Counted from the stretch's first letter, positions 9,178 to 18,740 are shown. The stretch is DNA of 64,000 nt from Synechococcus sp. NOUM97013 (GCF_014279815.1 NZ_CP047941.1:1116001-1180000), one strand, 5' to 3'. Numbers and translations: made by a program. The notes: generated by a model not told the origin, from the letters alone.

Positions 9178-9676
9178 CGCTGGGCCCCTTCCTTTGGGTC
9201 AGTGCGTCGATGGCGAAACACAGCACCGCGAGGTTGATGGCGATGTCGGCCCAGTTGAAGATCGGGAACTGGATCGGCACCAGCTCCAGGAAATCAGTGA
9301 CGTGGCCAAGCCGCAGGCGGTCAATCCCGTTGCCGATCGTTCCTCCCAGCAGGAAGCCGAGGGCTAGGCCCATCCAAAGATCGTGGCGTGGTTCTCGCCA
9401 GATCCAGATGGCGACGCCGATGGCCACCACCACACTGAGACTTCCCAGCATCGTGGTGGCATCGGTGAACAAGCTGAATGCTGCACCGGTGTTTCGCACC
9501 AGATGCAGTTGCAGCAGCCCTGGGATGAACGGTGCTGTTTCACCCGGCCGCATCACGCTGGTGATCCAGTGTTTGCTCAGTTGATCGAGGATGATCATCA
9601 AGGCGCTCAGGACCAGCACAGTTCCGCGGCGCAGGAGTGCTCCTGAACGTCTTGGTTGTCCGACCTGACGACTCAT
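9170..9676 (-). CDS. lspA: Lipoprotein signal peptidase
   Basis: Inner-membrane aspartyl peptidase that removes the signal peptide from prolipoproteins after diacylglyceryl transfer. 168 residues, four hydrophobic segments. The catalytic aspartates lie in the conserved VRNTGAAFS/GGTIGNGIDRLRLGHVTDF and FNWADIAIN regions, and LDQLSKHW is the usual N-terminal motif. The ATG at 9676 overlaps the bioY stop (ATGA), which selects this start over a longer open frame. Second gene of the bioY-lspA-pbp-GTPase operon. Confidence 0.94.
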   Translation of the reverse strand: MSRQVGQPRRSGALLRRGTVLVLSALMIILDQLSKHWITSVMRPGETAPFIPGLLQLHLVRNTGAAFSLFTDATTMLGSLSVVVAIGVAIWIWREPRHDLWMGLALGFLLGGTIGNGIDRLRLGHVTDFLELVPIQFPIFNWADIAINLAVLCFAIDALTQRKGPSDA

Positions 9677-10251
9677 TCGATCAACAACACGCGACGGGTG
9701 ACGCGGGCAATCAAGCCCGCCGCACAACAGAGTGCAAGCTGGGCGGCCAGTGGCCCGAGGCTGAAGCTGACGATCAGCTCTACAAGCGGTGCATTCCATC
9801 GGTTGAGTAGGGCACCCAGCAGGAGATTCAACAGACCGCAGGCCTGGATGGTGAGCAGGCCGGCGATGGCGGCCAGTGTCAGGCGAGGAATGTCATTCAT
9901 GCCGCTCTGCTGCCCCAAACGTCCGGTGAGCCAGGAGGCCGGGATGAAACCCGCGAGGTAGCCAAATCCAGGTGTCAGCACGTAGGCGATACCGCCTCCC
10001 CCATGGAATACCGGAAGATCCACCAGGCCAATGGTGAGATACGCCACCGAAGCGATAACACCGGCTCTGGGGCCGGCAACCAGGGCACAGATGAGCAGGG
10101 CAGGCACCTGCCAGGTGCTGGGAAGGCTTAGCAGGCTCGGGGGAAGATCAGGTTGCGGCAGAACGAGGGCAGACGGAATCAGGCTCCCGACCAAAATCAG
10201 CAGCAATCCGGCGAGTGCGCCGCTCCAGGTGGCCAGTGCCCGCACGGGCAA
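9673..10251 (-). CDS. bioY: Biotin transporter substrate-binding subunit BioY
   Basis: S component of an ECF-type biotin importer. 192 residues with about six hydrophobic segments. The family segments AGPRAGVIASVAYLTIGLVDLPVF, GGGGIAYVLTPGFGYLAGF and the C-terminal aromatic/small-residue helices are present. No ATPase or transmembrane ECF partner lies beside it, so it must use shared components or act alone. First gene of a leftward operon with lspA; divergent from sipA, with about 50 bp between the two starts. Confidence 0.9.
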   Translation of the reverse strand: MPVRALATWSGALAGLLLILVGSLIPSALVLPQPDLPPSLLSLPSTWQVPALLICALVAGPRAGVIASVAYLTIGLVDLPVFHGGGGIAYVLTPGFGYLAGFIPASWLTGRLGQQSGMNDIPRLTLAAIAGLLTIQACGLLNLLLGALLNRWNAPLVELIVSFSLGPLAAQLALCCAAGLIARVTRRVLLIE

Positions 10252-10301
10252 ACGTCAGCTCGCACCATCCTGCTGTAAGAGAGAGGCGTTGCCCAGCTGT
10301 G

Positions 10302-10529
10302 ATGACCGTTTCCATTGGTGACCAGGTGCGACTGATCCGCACCCAGACCTTTCTCAAGACGGCAGACCCCATGCCGATGTTGCGTCCTCCTGACCTGGTC
10401 ACCACCGATGAGATCGGCTTGGTGACGGCGCTTCATCCTGCTGAAACAGCGGCGGTGCGCTTCCCCAGGGGCTCCTTTCTGATTTCTCTTGACCAGCTCA
10501 CTTCCGCTGATGCGACAACGGGTGATTGA
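10302..10529 (+). CDS. sipA: SipA-like regulator (NblS-interacting protein family)
   Basis: 75 residues. Matches the small SH3-like SipA family (DUF3148): start TVSIGDQVRL, KTADPMPMLRPPDLV in the middle and VRFPRGSFLI near the end. In freshwater Synechococcus, SipA binds the histidine kinase NblS, which controls high-light and stress responses. The ATG at 10302 gives the family N-terminus; an upstream in-frame ATG at 10215 would run into bioY. Confidence 0.87.
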   Translation: MTVSIGDQVRLIRTQTFLKTADPMPMLRPPDLVTTDEIGLVTALHPAETAAVRFPRGSFLISLDQLTSADATTGD

Positions 10530-11828
10530 TCATCCTGGCGTCCCTGCCAAAACGTCCTGCATCCAGAAACGTTCCAGTTTGGCCAGGGTGTCGGACGGTC
10601 CGCAGAGGCTCAGCTGAGGCTTTTGCAGATGACGCTGAGCGGCAGCGAGCAGATCGCCCGATTGCAGCGTCTCAAGTTCCTGCAGGCATTGCTGGTCGTG
10701 TTGATCAGGAAGGCCGAGACCGCGAAGCTGAGCCCGTCGTTCGGCTCGCTGACCCGTGGTCTGGGATGCGTGGGCCAAGTGACCACGGAATTTGGCTGCA
10801 GCCAGGTGAAGATCAGCCGCATCGATGCAGTCCTCGAGTAACTCGCTCCAGCTCGCCATCAGCAGCTCCAGCGTGAGTGCGGCGCGGTCCACGCCGGTGG
10901 AGGCATGCATCACAAATGGCGCAGCGCCGGCTCGTGCTGGGTGATGCACGCCGACGTCGTAGGCCACACCATGCTCTTCCCGCAGCCGGCGGAACAGCAG
11001 GCTCGACATGCCGGATCCCAGGTGCGCCTGCAGAAGCCTCAGAGCCAGGTCATCGGGATGGCCATGGGGGAGTGATGCACGTCCCAGCATCAGCACCACC
11101 TGTTCCGTCGCCAGGGACTGGAGACTGATGGACGATCGATCACTCGTCTTCGCAGATGCGTCATCTGCAGAAGCGGAATACGCCGGAACCTCCCACGCTT
11201 TGGTCTGGTCCCCAGGGGACTGGGACGAGCTTGGTCCAAACCACTTCTCTAGCTGCTCGCTCGCGTCAGTGGGAATGGCCCCTGAGAGGGCCAACACGGA
11301 CCCTTCACTTTCAAGGTCATCAGCCAGGCGCCGCAGCTGCGGTCGCGACAACTGCTCCAGGTCCTGGGCGATGCCCAGCGGGTCGTGGCCGTACGGTCCC
11401 TGGCCGTAGGCGATCTGTCGCCATCCATCAAAGGCGCGATGGAAGGGGTCTTCGCGTTGACGCTGCAGAGCCTGCAGGCTCAGCTCGCGTTCCAGGGCGA
11501 TCTGGCTCTCATCTAGGTGCGGTTGACGCACCATCCAGCCCACGGCAGGCAGGAGCCGATCGGCATCCAGATCGCGGCACTTGAGACTGATCAGGATGCC
11601 GTCTTCGTGGGTGTCACAGCGCAGTCCGGCACCGCAACCTTCCACGAGATCAGCTAGCTCCAGGTGATCAAGCGGGCCACAGCCGCGGCTGAGGACGGAT
11701 CCCAGCAGTTGATGCCCGCCGCGCTGACCCTGTTGATCGCGGCCGCTGCCACGGCGAATCCACAACTTGGCGGAGAGCACCCCGGGGGTGACCACCGGAT
11801 CGAGGACCAGATCACTGCGGTGTGTCAA
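10530..11828 (-). CDS. M16 peptidase-like protein, probable non-catalytic partner
   Basis: About 432 residues with the M16 fold (for example the PYGHDPLGIAQDL and REEHGVAYDVGVHH segments), but without the HxxEH zinc motif seen in its upstream neighbour. In many two-gene M16 systems one subunit is catalytic and the other only shapes the chamber; that is the inferred role here. The start is chosen as TTG at 11828, because it overlaps the stop of the upstream gene (TTGA); the frame is open further upstream inside that gene. Ends just after sipA on the opposite strand. Confidence 0.85.
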   Translation of the reverse strand: MTHRSDLVLDPVVTPGVLSAKLWIRRGSGRDQQGQRGGHQLLGSVLSRGCGPLDHLELADLVEGCGAGLRCDTHEDGILISLKCRDLDADRLLPAVGWMVRQPHLDESQIALERELSLQALQRQREDPFHRAFDGWRQIAYGQGPYGHDPLGIAQDLEQLSRPQLRRLADDLESEGSVLALSGAIPTDASEQLEKWFGPSSSQSPGDQTKAWEVPAYSASADDASAKTSDRSSISLQSLATEQVVLMLGRASLPHGHPDDLALRLLQAHLGSGMSSLLFRRLREEHGVAYDVGVHHPARAGAAPFVMHASTGVDRAALTLELLMASWSELLEDCIDAADLHLAAAKFRGHLAHASQTTGQRAERRAQLRGLGLPDQHDQQCLQELETLQSGDLLAAAQRHLQKPQLSLCGPSDTLAKLERFWMQDVLAGTPG

Positions 11829-13120
11829 GCGATTTCCTCCGGTCGGGCGATCAGGGTGAAGGCGTTCTGCGGTTGGAGGAGCGGCATCACGCCCGCGCTG
11901 AGCGATGCAGCATCCCACTGCGCCAAATCCTCAAGGGGTGCCAGCAAATCCCGGTGCCGACCCCACAACATCTGCGTGCCGACACTGGCGGCCACAGCCC
12001 CAGGCGCTTCGAGGCTGAAGCGATGGCCATTACCAACCAATTGGAGGGCCCTGTCAAATTCCTCGGCGGTGACCGGTTCGCTCAGGGTTCGTTGCAGCTG
12101 GCTGTGCACTTCCTGTTCGACCATCTCCAAGTGCTCCTCGGGGCAACAGGCCTCAAGCATCACCAGGCTTCCCTGTTCGAGGGTGGTCACATCCATGTCG
12201 ATGGTTTCGACAATCTGCAGGTCTTCACGCAGGCGCTCCACCAGTCGGCTGCGCCGTCCCTCCGCCAGAACCGTCGTGGCTAGATCAGCACCCGCGATGG
12301 CCAATTGATCCGCTGCTGCCGCCACGGGCCAGATCATCAGCAACCGTGCCGCTTCAAGGCGTTGAAACTGGCGACTGTCGCGGCCACATTGAAAAGGCAA
12401 AGAACTGGTTTCAGCGGTTGAGGGGGGTGCCTCGCTGCGTTCCAGCCCCATCAAGGGGCTGTCCAGCACTTGCTTGATCAGATCTTCCTGCAGGTGGCCC
12501 GCCAATGACAGGCAGCAGTTGCCACCGCGGTAACGCCGCTGGTGGTAGGCCTTCATTCCGTTCGGATTCATCGCCCGAAGACTGGATTCCCAGCCAAGGA
12601 TCGGTCGTCCATAGGCATGAGGTGCAAGGCAGAGCCCGAGGGCTGTCTGAAGCACCTGATCGTCCGGTTGATCGCTGTACTGGGCAATTTCCTCCAGCAC
12701 CACGTCCCGTTCCATGTCGAAGCAGTCCTGGTCCAGTGCGGGGTTCAGCACCAGGTCAAGAAGGAGATGGAGGGCTTCGCCGGCTTCCTGGGTGGGGACG
12801 AGCACGTGGAAGTGCACATCGTCAAAGCCCGTGGCTGCATTGCTGCTACCACCGAGCGCCTCGATTCTTCGGTCGAATTCACCGGGGCCAAACGCGCGGC
12901 TGCCTTTGAACACCATGTGTTCTAGGAAGTGAGCGATCCCTTCCTCTCCATCGTGTTCCCAGGCGCTGCCTCCGCGGCACCAGAAATCGAGGCAGGTGAG
13001 GGCCGCATCCGGCATGGAGGCCGTGACAAGGCTGCTGCCGTTCCGGAGCGTGCGGTGGTCAAGCAGCGGACTGGATGGGATCGCAGTCAGGGTCCCGTGG
13101 CAAAGTCCCATTCTGTGCAA
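11825..13120 (-). CDS. M16 family zinc metallopeptidase
   Basis: 431 residues. Carries the inverted zinc motif HFLEH at 64-68 inside [13 protein letters not shown], and a downstream glutamate in [12 protein letters not shown] near 147 as the third ligand. Resembles bacterial processing-peptidase-like M16 proteins. Pairs with the downstream M16 protein lacking the zinc motif; the two genes overlap by four bases and probably form a heterodimer. Divergent from pcyA with only about 15 bp between the two starts, so the promoters must lie inside coding sequence or the true start is downstream. Confidence 0.9.
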   Translation of the reverse strand: MHRMGLCHGTLTAIPSSPLLDHRTLRNGSSLVTASMPDAALTCLDFWCRGGSAWEHDGEEGIAHFLEHMVFKGSRAFGPGEFDRRIEALGGSSNAATGFDDVHFHVLVPTQEAGEALHLLLDLVLNPALDQDCFDMERDVVLEEIAQYSDQPDDQVLQTALGLCLAPHAYGRPILGWESSLRAMNPNGMKAYHQRRYRGGNCCLSLAGHLQEDLIKQVLDSPLMGLERSEAPPSTAETSSLPFQCGRDSRQFQRLEAARLLMIWPVAAAADQLAIAGADLATTVLAEGRRSRLVERLREDLQIVETIDMDVTTLEQGSLVMLEACCPEEHLEMVEQEVHSQLQRTLSEPVTAEEFDRALQLVGNGHRFSLEAPGAVAASVGTQMLWGRHRDLLAPLEDLAQWDAASLSAGVMPLLQPQNAFTLIARPEEIA

Positions 13121-13135
13121 TCACGGATCGAATTG

Positions 13136-13870
13136 ATGCCTGCGTCCACGAGCGGTCGGGAGATGCATCCGCTGGTGGTCGCTTTGGCCTCCCGCATCCG
13201 TGACTGGCGCGAGGATCTTCCACAGCTCAGTCCGCTCGCAGTTTCGGGTGATCTGGAGGAGATCATCGGCACTCTCGATGGCGAGGATCTGTTCATCCGC
13301 AATGAAGTGCACTGCTGCCGCGGCTTGCGCAAGTTGCACCTGGAAACAGCCCGTCTTGGGTTGGGGCTCCAGATCCTTCATTGCGTCATCTTTCCTGATC
13401 CGCGCTTTGATCTGCCGGTGTTTGGTGCTGACATCGTCGCTAGCCCAGCAGGCATCTCGGCCGCCATCGTCGACCTCTCACCCGTTGGGGATCAACTGCC
13501 GGAGCGAATTGGTCGTGCTTTGGAACGCACCCCTACGCCGGCGTTCGAACAGGTGCGGGAGCTCCCCACATGGGGAACGATCTTTTCTCCCTTTGTGCGC
13601 TTCATCCGACCCACCAGCGACCAGGAACAGGACTGGTTCGTTGATCTGGTGGGCGCCTATCTAACGGTCCTGGGGGATGCGGTGCGGACGACGTCCCCCG
13701 ATCCGAAGGATGCCTCTTCTACTCTGTCGCGATACCACGGACAGGTGTCCTATTGCCGGCAACAGAAACGCAACGACAAGACACGGCGCGTTCTGGAGAA
13801 GGCCTTCGGGACGACCTGGGCAGATCGCTACATCGAGGAGATGCTGTTCGACGAACCGGCACCACTGTGA
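13136..13870 (+). CDS. pcyA: Phycocyanobilin:ferredoxin oxidoreductase
   Basis: Reduces biliverdin IXalpha to phycocyanobilin in a four-electron ferredoxin-dependent reaction; supplies the chromophore of phycobilisomes. 244 residues. Family landmarks are [15 protein letters not shown] with the conserved Glu and His, the [16 protein letters not shown] segment with the conserved Asp, and a C-terminal [15 protein letters not shown] run. ATG 13136 is preferred over an open frame reaching 12929, which would run through the M16 gene. The stop overlaps the GTG start of the following membrane-fusion protein (GTGA). Confidence 0.94.
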   Translation: MPASTSGREMHPLVVALASRIRDWREDLPQLSPLAVSGDLEEIIGTLDGEDLFIRNEVHCCRGLRKLHLETARLGLGLQILHCVIFPDPRFDLPVFGADIVASPAGISAAIVDLSPVGDQLPERIGRALERTPTPAFEQVRELPTWGTIFSPFVRFIRPTSDQEQDWFVDLVGAYLTVLGDAVRTTSPDPKDASSTLSRYHGQVSYCRQQKRNDKTRRVLEKAFGTTWADRYIEEMLFDEPAPL

Positions 13871-14778
13871 AGCAGGGCCGCGGGATCTGGATCGGAGCCA
13901 GCCTGCTTGCTGTCCTGGTGATTGCTGGTGCCGCAACCATGCTGCGAAAGCCCGAGGCGGTCGAAAGCCCTGCCTCTGTCACCACGATTGAACAGCCTCG
14001 CCAAACCGAAGCTGTGGCAGCACTCGGCCAGTTGCAGCCGGCCGGCGAGGTGCGCCGCCTGGCAGCACCAGCAAGTGGGATGGCCGGATCCCCCAGGGTG
14101 ACATCCCTGCGCGTCAAGGAAGGCGATGTCGTGACCCGAGGCCAAGTGCTGGCCGTCTTTGATAACCGTCCCCAGATTGAGGCGGATTTGGCTGCTCAGG
14201 ACGAGCGCATCCGCAGTGTCGACATCGAAATCCCTTTGCGTCGCCGTGAGGTGGCCCGTTACGCACAGGCTGCTCGTGTCGGGGCAGCCACCGCTGTTCT
14301 GTTGGAGGAAAAGCAGGATGAATTGACCCTGCTGCAACGCAAGCGGGTGGAGCTCCTTGCTGAACGCCGCTCGTTGCAAGCTGATTTGAACGACAGCGAA
14401 CTTCGTTCCCCAATTAATGGAGTCGTCCTGAAGGTCCACACACGCGAGGGCGAGCGCCCAGATACCGATGGTGTTCTGGAGGTCGGGGCGAGCCAATCCA
14501 TGGAAGCGTTGATTGAGGTCTATGAATCCGATATCAATCGCATCGCGATGGATGAAAGGGTCACGCTCATCAGCGAAAACGGTGGTTTTGAGGGTGAACT
14601 TGAGGGACAGGTGGCTCAGATCAGCCCTCAGGTGCGTCAGCGCCAAGTGCTTTCCACTGACCCCACCGGTGATGCCGACGCGCGCGTCGTGGAGGTGTTG
14701 GTTCGGCTTGATGCCGCATCCGCGGAGCGCGTGGCCCGATTGGCGGGCCTCAAGGTGATCGCACGCTTTCAGTCCTGA
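13867..14778 (+). CDS. devB: DevB-like membrane fusion protein of an ABC exporter
   Basis: Periplasmic adaptor of the HlyD type. About 303 residues from the GTG at 13867, which overlaps the pcyA stop. One N-terminal membrane span (about 8-27), then a biotinyl-lipoyl-like barrel ([22 protein letters not shown]), a helical hairpin with coiled-coil character, and a second barrel half ([12 protein letters not shown]). Together with devC and devA it forms a DevBCA exporter; in heterocystous relatives this exports glycolipids with a TolC partner, but the cargo in a unicellular marine strain is unknown. The stop overlaps the devC start. Confidence 0.88.
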   Translation: MKQGRGIWIGASLLAVLVIAGAATMLRKPEAVESPASVTTIEQPRQTEAVAALGQLQPAGEVRRLAAPASGMAGSPRVTSLRVKEGDVVTRGQVLAVFDNRPQIEADLAAQDERIRSVDIEIPLRRREVARYAQAARVGAATAVLLEEKQDELTLLQRKRVELLAERRSLQADLNDSELRSPINGVVLKVHTREGERPDTDGVLEVGASQSMEALIEVYESDINRIAMDERVTLISENGGFEGELEGQVAQISPQVRQRQVLSTDPTGDADARVVEVLVRLDAASAERVARLAGLKVIARFQS

Positions 14779-15950
14779 TGATCCGTCGGTTCTGGAATGG
14801 ACGAAGAATTCCTTTGGCTTCGCTGATGTTGGTGCGTCAGCCGGTTCGTCTGGCTGTTGCATTGGCGGGCATCAGCTTCGCCGGGATTCTGATGTTCATG
14901 CAGCTGGGGTTCCGCGATGGACTGTTTGATGCCAGCGTCACGGTGCATCGTCTTTTTGATGCAGACATCGTGCTGATCAGTCCGCGCTCCACCAGCTCGG
15001 TGAGCATGGCCGGATTTCCGCGTCGCCGGCTGGTCCAGGCCATGGCGCTGCCGGAGGTGGAAGGCATCACCCCGGTGAACTGGAATCTGCTCCTGTGGCG
15101 AAATCCTGAAACGCGCGGAACTCGTTCAATCTTGGCTTTGGGATTTGAACCAGGGGATCCACTGTTTGTTGATCCAACCCTGGCTCCCAAGGCGCAGCTC
15201 CTGACCCAGAAAGGTCGTGTTCTCTTCGATGAAAAGTCACGACCGGAATTCGGACCTGTGGCGGAGTGGTTCAAGGACGGCCGCGTTGTTGAAAGTGAGA
15301 TCTCTGGAAAGCGTGTTCGTGTTGCCGGTTTGATCGGCCTTGGAACCTCCTTCGGCGCCGACGGCAACATGCTGACCAGCCGTGAAACATTCAGAGAGCT
15401 GCTTCCGAACACACCCCCGGGGAGCATTGAAGTTGGCCTCGTTCGTCTGAAAGCCGGTGCTGATCCTGAGGCAGTGGTGCAGCAACTGAATGCCTTGCTT
15501 CCTGATGACGTCACCGTGCTGACCAAAGACGGTTTCATCGATTTCGAACAGAACTACTGGCGATCCAGCACCTCGATCGGCTTCATCTTCACTCTTGGTG
15601 CAGCCATGGGGTTCGTCGTCGGCTGCGTGATCGTGTATCAGGTTCTCTATTCCGACGTCAGTGATCACCTGCCGGAATACGCCACCTTGATGGCCATGGG
15701 ATACAAACTCACCACATTGTTGGGGGTGGTGGTTCGTGAAGGCCTCCTGCTGGCTCTGTTTGGCTACTTGCCGGCTTATGCAGCTGGCCAGGGGCTCTAT
15801 TGGTTGGTGCGAAGTGCCACGCAATTGCCGGTTGGCATGGATCTCACCAGAGCAACGACGGTCTTTTCCATGATCCTGGTGATGTGCATGGCATCCGCAG
15901 GACTGGCCATGCGTCGTCTAGTCGATGCGGATCCAGCGGAGATTTTCTGA
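14778..15950 (+). CDS. devC: DevC-like ABC exporter permease
   Basis: 390 residues. MacB/FtsX-type permease: one N-terminal membrane span (about 24-44), a large periplasmic domain, then three C-terminal spans (about 268-292, 312-338, 356-378). The start ATG shares one base with the devB stop. Conserved DevC features include the MQLGFRDGLFDAS segment after the first span and the YATLMAMGY coupling helix before the last spans. Works with the DevA ATPase encoded four bases downstream. Confidence 0.9.
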   Translation: MIRRFWNGRRIPLASLMLVRQPVRLAVALAGISFAGILMFMQLGFRDGLFDASVTVHRLFDADIVLISPRSTSSVSMAGFPRRRLVQAMALPEVEGITPVNWNLLLWRNPETRGTRSILALGFEPGDPLFVDPTLAPKAQLLTQKGRVLFDEKSRPEFGPVAEWFKDGRVVESEISGKRVRVAGLIGLGTSFGADGNMLTSRETFRELLPNTPPGSIEVGLVRLKAGADPEAVVQQLNALLPDDVTVLTKDGFIDFEQNYWRSSTSIGFIFTLGAAMGFVVGCVIVYQVLYSDVSDHLPEYATLMAMGYKLTTLLGVVVREGLLLALFGYLPAYAAGQGLYWLVRSATQLPVGMDLTRATTVFSMILVMCMASAGLAMRRLVDADPAEIF

Positions 15951-15954
15951 GGCG

Positions 15955-16680
15955 ATGACAGTTCTCTCCAATGCAGCTAGATCGCCAGGGGCCCAAGTGG
16001 CCAGCACGGTGAATATCACTGATCTATGTCATTGGTATGGCCGTGGATCCACCCGACGTCAGGTTCTCCAGTCGGTTGATCTTCAGATTGCCCCGGGTGA
16101 GGTGGTGCTCCTGACCGGTCCGTCCGGTTGCGGCAAAACCACTCTTCTGACCTTGATCGGTGCCCTCCGACAAGTGCAGCATGGTGACGTACGTGTGTTT
16201 GGTCAGCAGCTGCATGGGGCTGGTCGCCGTCAGCGGCAGCAGCTGCGTCGCAGCATTGGGATGATTTTTCAGGGCCACAATCTGTTGCGCTGCCTGACGG
16301 CGGAGCAGAACGTTCAAATGGGTGCTGATCTCCTGGAAGGTTTCAGCTACCGGGGACGTCGTGATCAAGCCAGAGAGTGGCTGAGGGCTGTGGGTCTAGA
16401 AGACCATCTCAACAAGCTGCCCCAGGATCTTTCCGGCGGACAGAAGCAACGTGTGGCCATTGCCCGTGCGTTGGCAGCCCGTCCTCGCTTGCTTCTCGCG
16501 GATGAACCCACCGCAGCACTCGACAGCACCACGGGTCGTGAAGTGGTGGAACTGCTGAAACGTCTGGCCCGAGATCAATCCTGTTCTGTGCTGATGGTCA
16601 CCCACGATCCGCGAATTCTCGATGTGGCAGACAGGCTGGTGAAAATGGAGGACGGTCGACTCATCCAGGCTATTGAGTAA
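15955..16680 (+). CDS. devA: DevA-like ABC exporter ATPase
   Basis: 241 residues. Walker [11 protein letters not shown]-loop in MIFQGHNLL, signature [15 protein letters not shown], Walker [13 protein letters not shown] and switch histidine in MVTHDPR are all present. Closest to the LolD/MacB/DevA type of ATPase. The ATG at 15955 lies just after the devC stop; an earlier in-frame start at 15925 inside devC is less likely. Last gene of the pcyA-devBCA unit. Confidence 0.93.
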   Translation: MTVLSNAARSPGAQVASTVNITDLCHWYGRGSTRRQVLQSVDLQIAPGEVVLLTGPSGCGKTTLLTLIGALRQVQHGDVRVFGQQLHGAGRRQRQQLRRSIGMIFQGHNLLRCLTAEQNVQMGADLLEGFSYRGRRDQAREWLRAVGLEDHLNKLPQDLSGGQKQRVAIARALAARPRLLLADEPTAALDSTTGREVVELLKRLARDQSCSVLMVTHDPRILDVADRLVKMEDGRLIQAIE

Positions 16681-16715
16681 GTTGGACAAAGTTCAACTGA
16701 ACCCTCAAGTTCCGC

Positions 16716-16871
16716 ATGGCCAAGCGCAGAAACCTCAAGAAGGAAAAGCAGGAGCGCAACCGCGCCTATGCGCGCAAGTTCAAGAAGCGCAAGATGCGCA
16801 ATGACGGCCGCGGCGAAGGTGCCGGTAATGGCGTGACTGGCACTGCCAACAACGGTGGTGCTGCTGACTGA
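16716..16871 (+). CDS. Tiny highly basic protein, unknown
   Basis: 51 residues starting MAKRRNLKKEKQERN and ending in a Gly/Asn/Ala-rich tail. The first 28 residues are about half Lys and Arg, the profile of an RNA- or ribosome-associated peptide. It starts 35 bp after devA and is followed within 25 bp by a strong terminator, so the pcyA-devBCA transcript, or a promoter of its own, ends here. I do not recognise a named family. The codon pattern and the terminator placement support a real gene. Confidence 0.75.
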   Translation: MAKRRNLKKEKQERNRAYARKFKKRKMRNDGRGEGAGNGVTGTANNGGAAD

Positions 16872-16893
16872 TTGCGGTCACATCTGTCTTCTT

Positions 16894-16915
16894 GGGGCCT
16901 TCGGGCCCCTTTTTT
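16894..16915 (+). terminator. Intrinsic terminator
   Basis: Perfect stem GGGGCC/GGCCCC with a UUCG tetraloop followed by a run of six T. Ends the devA/small basic protein transcript. Confidence 0.92.
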
Positions 16916-16956
16916 CATGCCTTTAGGCTGATCACCTTCGGTTTTGTCCAGCGCGG

Positions 16957-17889
16957 ATGTTCATCAGCGTCGTCATTCCCACCTACAACCGACGCGCCAT
17001 CCTGGAGAAGTGCCTGAGCGCTCTTGAGCTTCAGGACGCCTGCGGCGAACTTGATGAGTACGAAGTGGTGGTGGTCGACGATGGCTCCACTGACGGCACA
17101 CCCGATTGGCTGCGATCCAATGCCGATCGGTTCCCCAGGGTGCGATTGTTCGAGCAGATCCATGGTGGACCTGCCGAGGGCCGCAACCGCGGCGTTGCTA
17201 ACGCCCGGGGTGACGTCATCGTCTTCATTGACAGTGACCTTGTGGTCACGCCTACGTTTCTTGGCTGTCATGCCAGGGCGCTGTCCAAGCAATGGGCCAG
17301 GTCCGGCTCCCGTCTCTGCTTCACCTATGGAGCTGTCATCAACACGGCAGATTTCGACCACCCCACAGGTGAGCGTCACAAACTGCGCGATCTGTCATGG
17401 GCCTATTTCGCGACGGGAAATGTCGCGATCGACCGTGCCGTGTTGGAACAATCCGGTCTGTTTGATCAAGGCTTCAGGCTCTATGGCTGGGAAGACCTTG
17501 AGCTTGGGGAGCGGCTGCGTCAGATGGGGGTTGAGCTGATTCGCTGCCCCGAAGCCGTCGGCTACCACTGGCATCCTGCCTTCCGGCTTGAGCAGATTCC
17601 TGATCTGATCAGGGTTGAAGGGGAGCGAGCCCGAATGGGATTGGTTTTTTACAGGAAGCACCCCAGTCGGCGCGTGCGCATGATCATTCAGTTCACTTGG
17701 ATGCACCGTTTGCTCTGGGGACTGCTCACCCTGGGTGGACTTCTCAACGAACGCAGTCTTCGGCCGTTGCTCGCTTGGCTGGTCCGTCGCGGTCAACCCT
17801 CCCTGGCCCTCGAACTGCTGCGCTTGCCTCTCAATCGGATCGGCGTGGAAGCGCTCTACCGAGAGGCTCGTGTTCAGGGCCTGCGCTGA
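16957..17889 (+). CDS. Family 2 glycosyltransferase
   Basis: 310 residues. GT-A fold: SVVIPTYNRR at the N-terminus, VVVVDDGSTDGT with the nucleotide-sugar-binding aspartate, and FIDSDL as the metal-binding DxD. A C-terminal hydrophobic/basic tail (about 225-310) may attach to the membrane. Likely adds a sugar to a polysaccharide or lipid carrier; donor and acceptor cannot be read from the sequence. No other sugar genes lie next to it. It follows the terminator at 16894 and is followed by the rpsB leader. Confidence 0.88.
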   Translation: MFISVVIPTYNRRAILEKCLSALELQDACGELDEYEVVVVDDGSTDGTPDWLRSNADRFPRVRLFEQIHGGPAEGRNRGVANARGDVIVFIDSDLVVTPTFLGCHARALSKQWARSGSRLCFTYGAVINTADFDHPTGERHKLRDLSWAYFATGNVAIDRAVLEQSGLFDQGFRLYGWEDLELGERLRQMGVELIRCPEAVGYHWHPAFRLEQIPDLIRVEGERARMGLVFYRKHPSRRVRMIIQFTWMHRLLWGLLTLGGLLNERSLRPLLAWLVRRGQPSLALELLRLPLNRIGVEALYREARVQGLR

Positions 17890-17929
17890 ACGGCGCTTTG
17901 TTAAGTTCACAAGGTCCTTTCAAACCGCA

Positions 17930-17995
17930 CACCTGTCTGTTTCGGGTGCTGGATGTGACCTGAACTCCTGTTCATCACACCATCCCTGACAGGTG
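17930..17995 (+). promoter_or_regulatory. Inverted repeat in the rpsB leader
   Basis: CACCTGTC at 17930-17937 is an exact reverse complement of GACAGGTG at 17988-17995, upstream of the rpsB ATG at 18024. The arms could pair in the leader mRNA and bring an AGGTGGAGG tract into a hairpin. In other bacteria S2 represses its own operon through a leader structure; whether this is equivalent is inference. Confidence 0.4.
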
Positions 17996-18023
17996 GAGGC
18001 GAACCCGAAACCCAACAACAACC

Positions 18024-18740
18024 ATGGCTGTCGTCACTCTCTCCGAGATGATGGAGGCTGGTGCCCACTTCGGACACCAGACCCGTCGCTGGAACCCCAA
18101 GATGTCGCGCTACATCTACTGCGCGCGCAATGGGGTGCACATCATTGACCTCGTGCAGACTGCTGTCTGCATGAACAACGCCTACAAGTGGACGCGTTCT
18201 GCAGCCCGCAGTGGCAAGCGTTTCCTCTTCGTTGGTACCAAGAAGCAGGCTTCCGAAGTGGTGGCCCATGAAGCAGCCCGTTGCGGTGCTTCCTACGTGA
18301 ACCAGCGCTGGCTGGGCGGAATGCTCACCAACTGGACCACCATGAAGGCCAGGATCGATCGTCTGAAGGATCTGGAGCGCATGGAGTCCAGTGGCGCTAT
18401 TGCCATGCGCCCGAAGAAAGAAGGTGCGGTGCTTCGCCGCGAGCTCGATCGTCTGCAGAAATACCTCGGCGGTCTGAAGAACATGCGCCGTCTTCCCGAT
18501 GTGGTGGTTCTTGTGGACCAACGTCGTGAAACCAACGCTGTGCTTGAGGCGCGCAAGCTCGATATTCCTTTGGTTTCCATGCTGGATACCAACTGCGATC
18601 CCGACCTCTGTGAGGTGCCCATCCCCTGCAACGACGATGCCGTTCGCTCTGTGCAGCTGGTGCTGAGCCGTCTGGCAGATGCCATCAACGAGGGTCGTCA
18701 CGGCTCCAATGAGCAGCGTGGTGACGACGGCCAAGGCTGA
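18024..18740 (+). CDS. rpsB: 30S ribosomal protein S2
   Basis: 238 residues. Small-subunit protein that joins late in assembly and helps S1 bind. [27 protein letters not shown] is the standard N-terminus, and the [18 protein letters not shown] and DTNCDPD segments are typical. Followed by tsf, the usual order in bacteria, with a hairpin in between. Confidence 0.98.
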   Translation: MAVVTLSEMMEAGAHFGHQTRRWNPKMSRYIYCARNGVHIIDLVQTAVCMNNAYKWTRSAARSGKRFLFVGTKKQASEVVAHEAARCGASYVNQRWLGGMLTNWTTMKARIDRLKDLERMESSGAIAMRPKKEGAVLRRELDRLQKYLGGLKNMRRLPDVVVLVDQRRETNAVLEARKLDIPLVSMLDTNCDPDLCEVPIPCNDDAVRSVQLVLSRLADAINEGRHGSNEQRGDDGQG

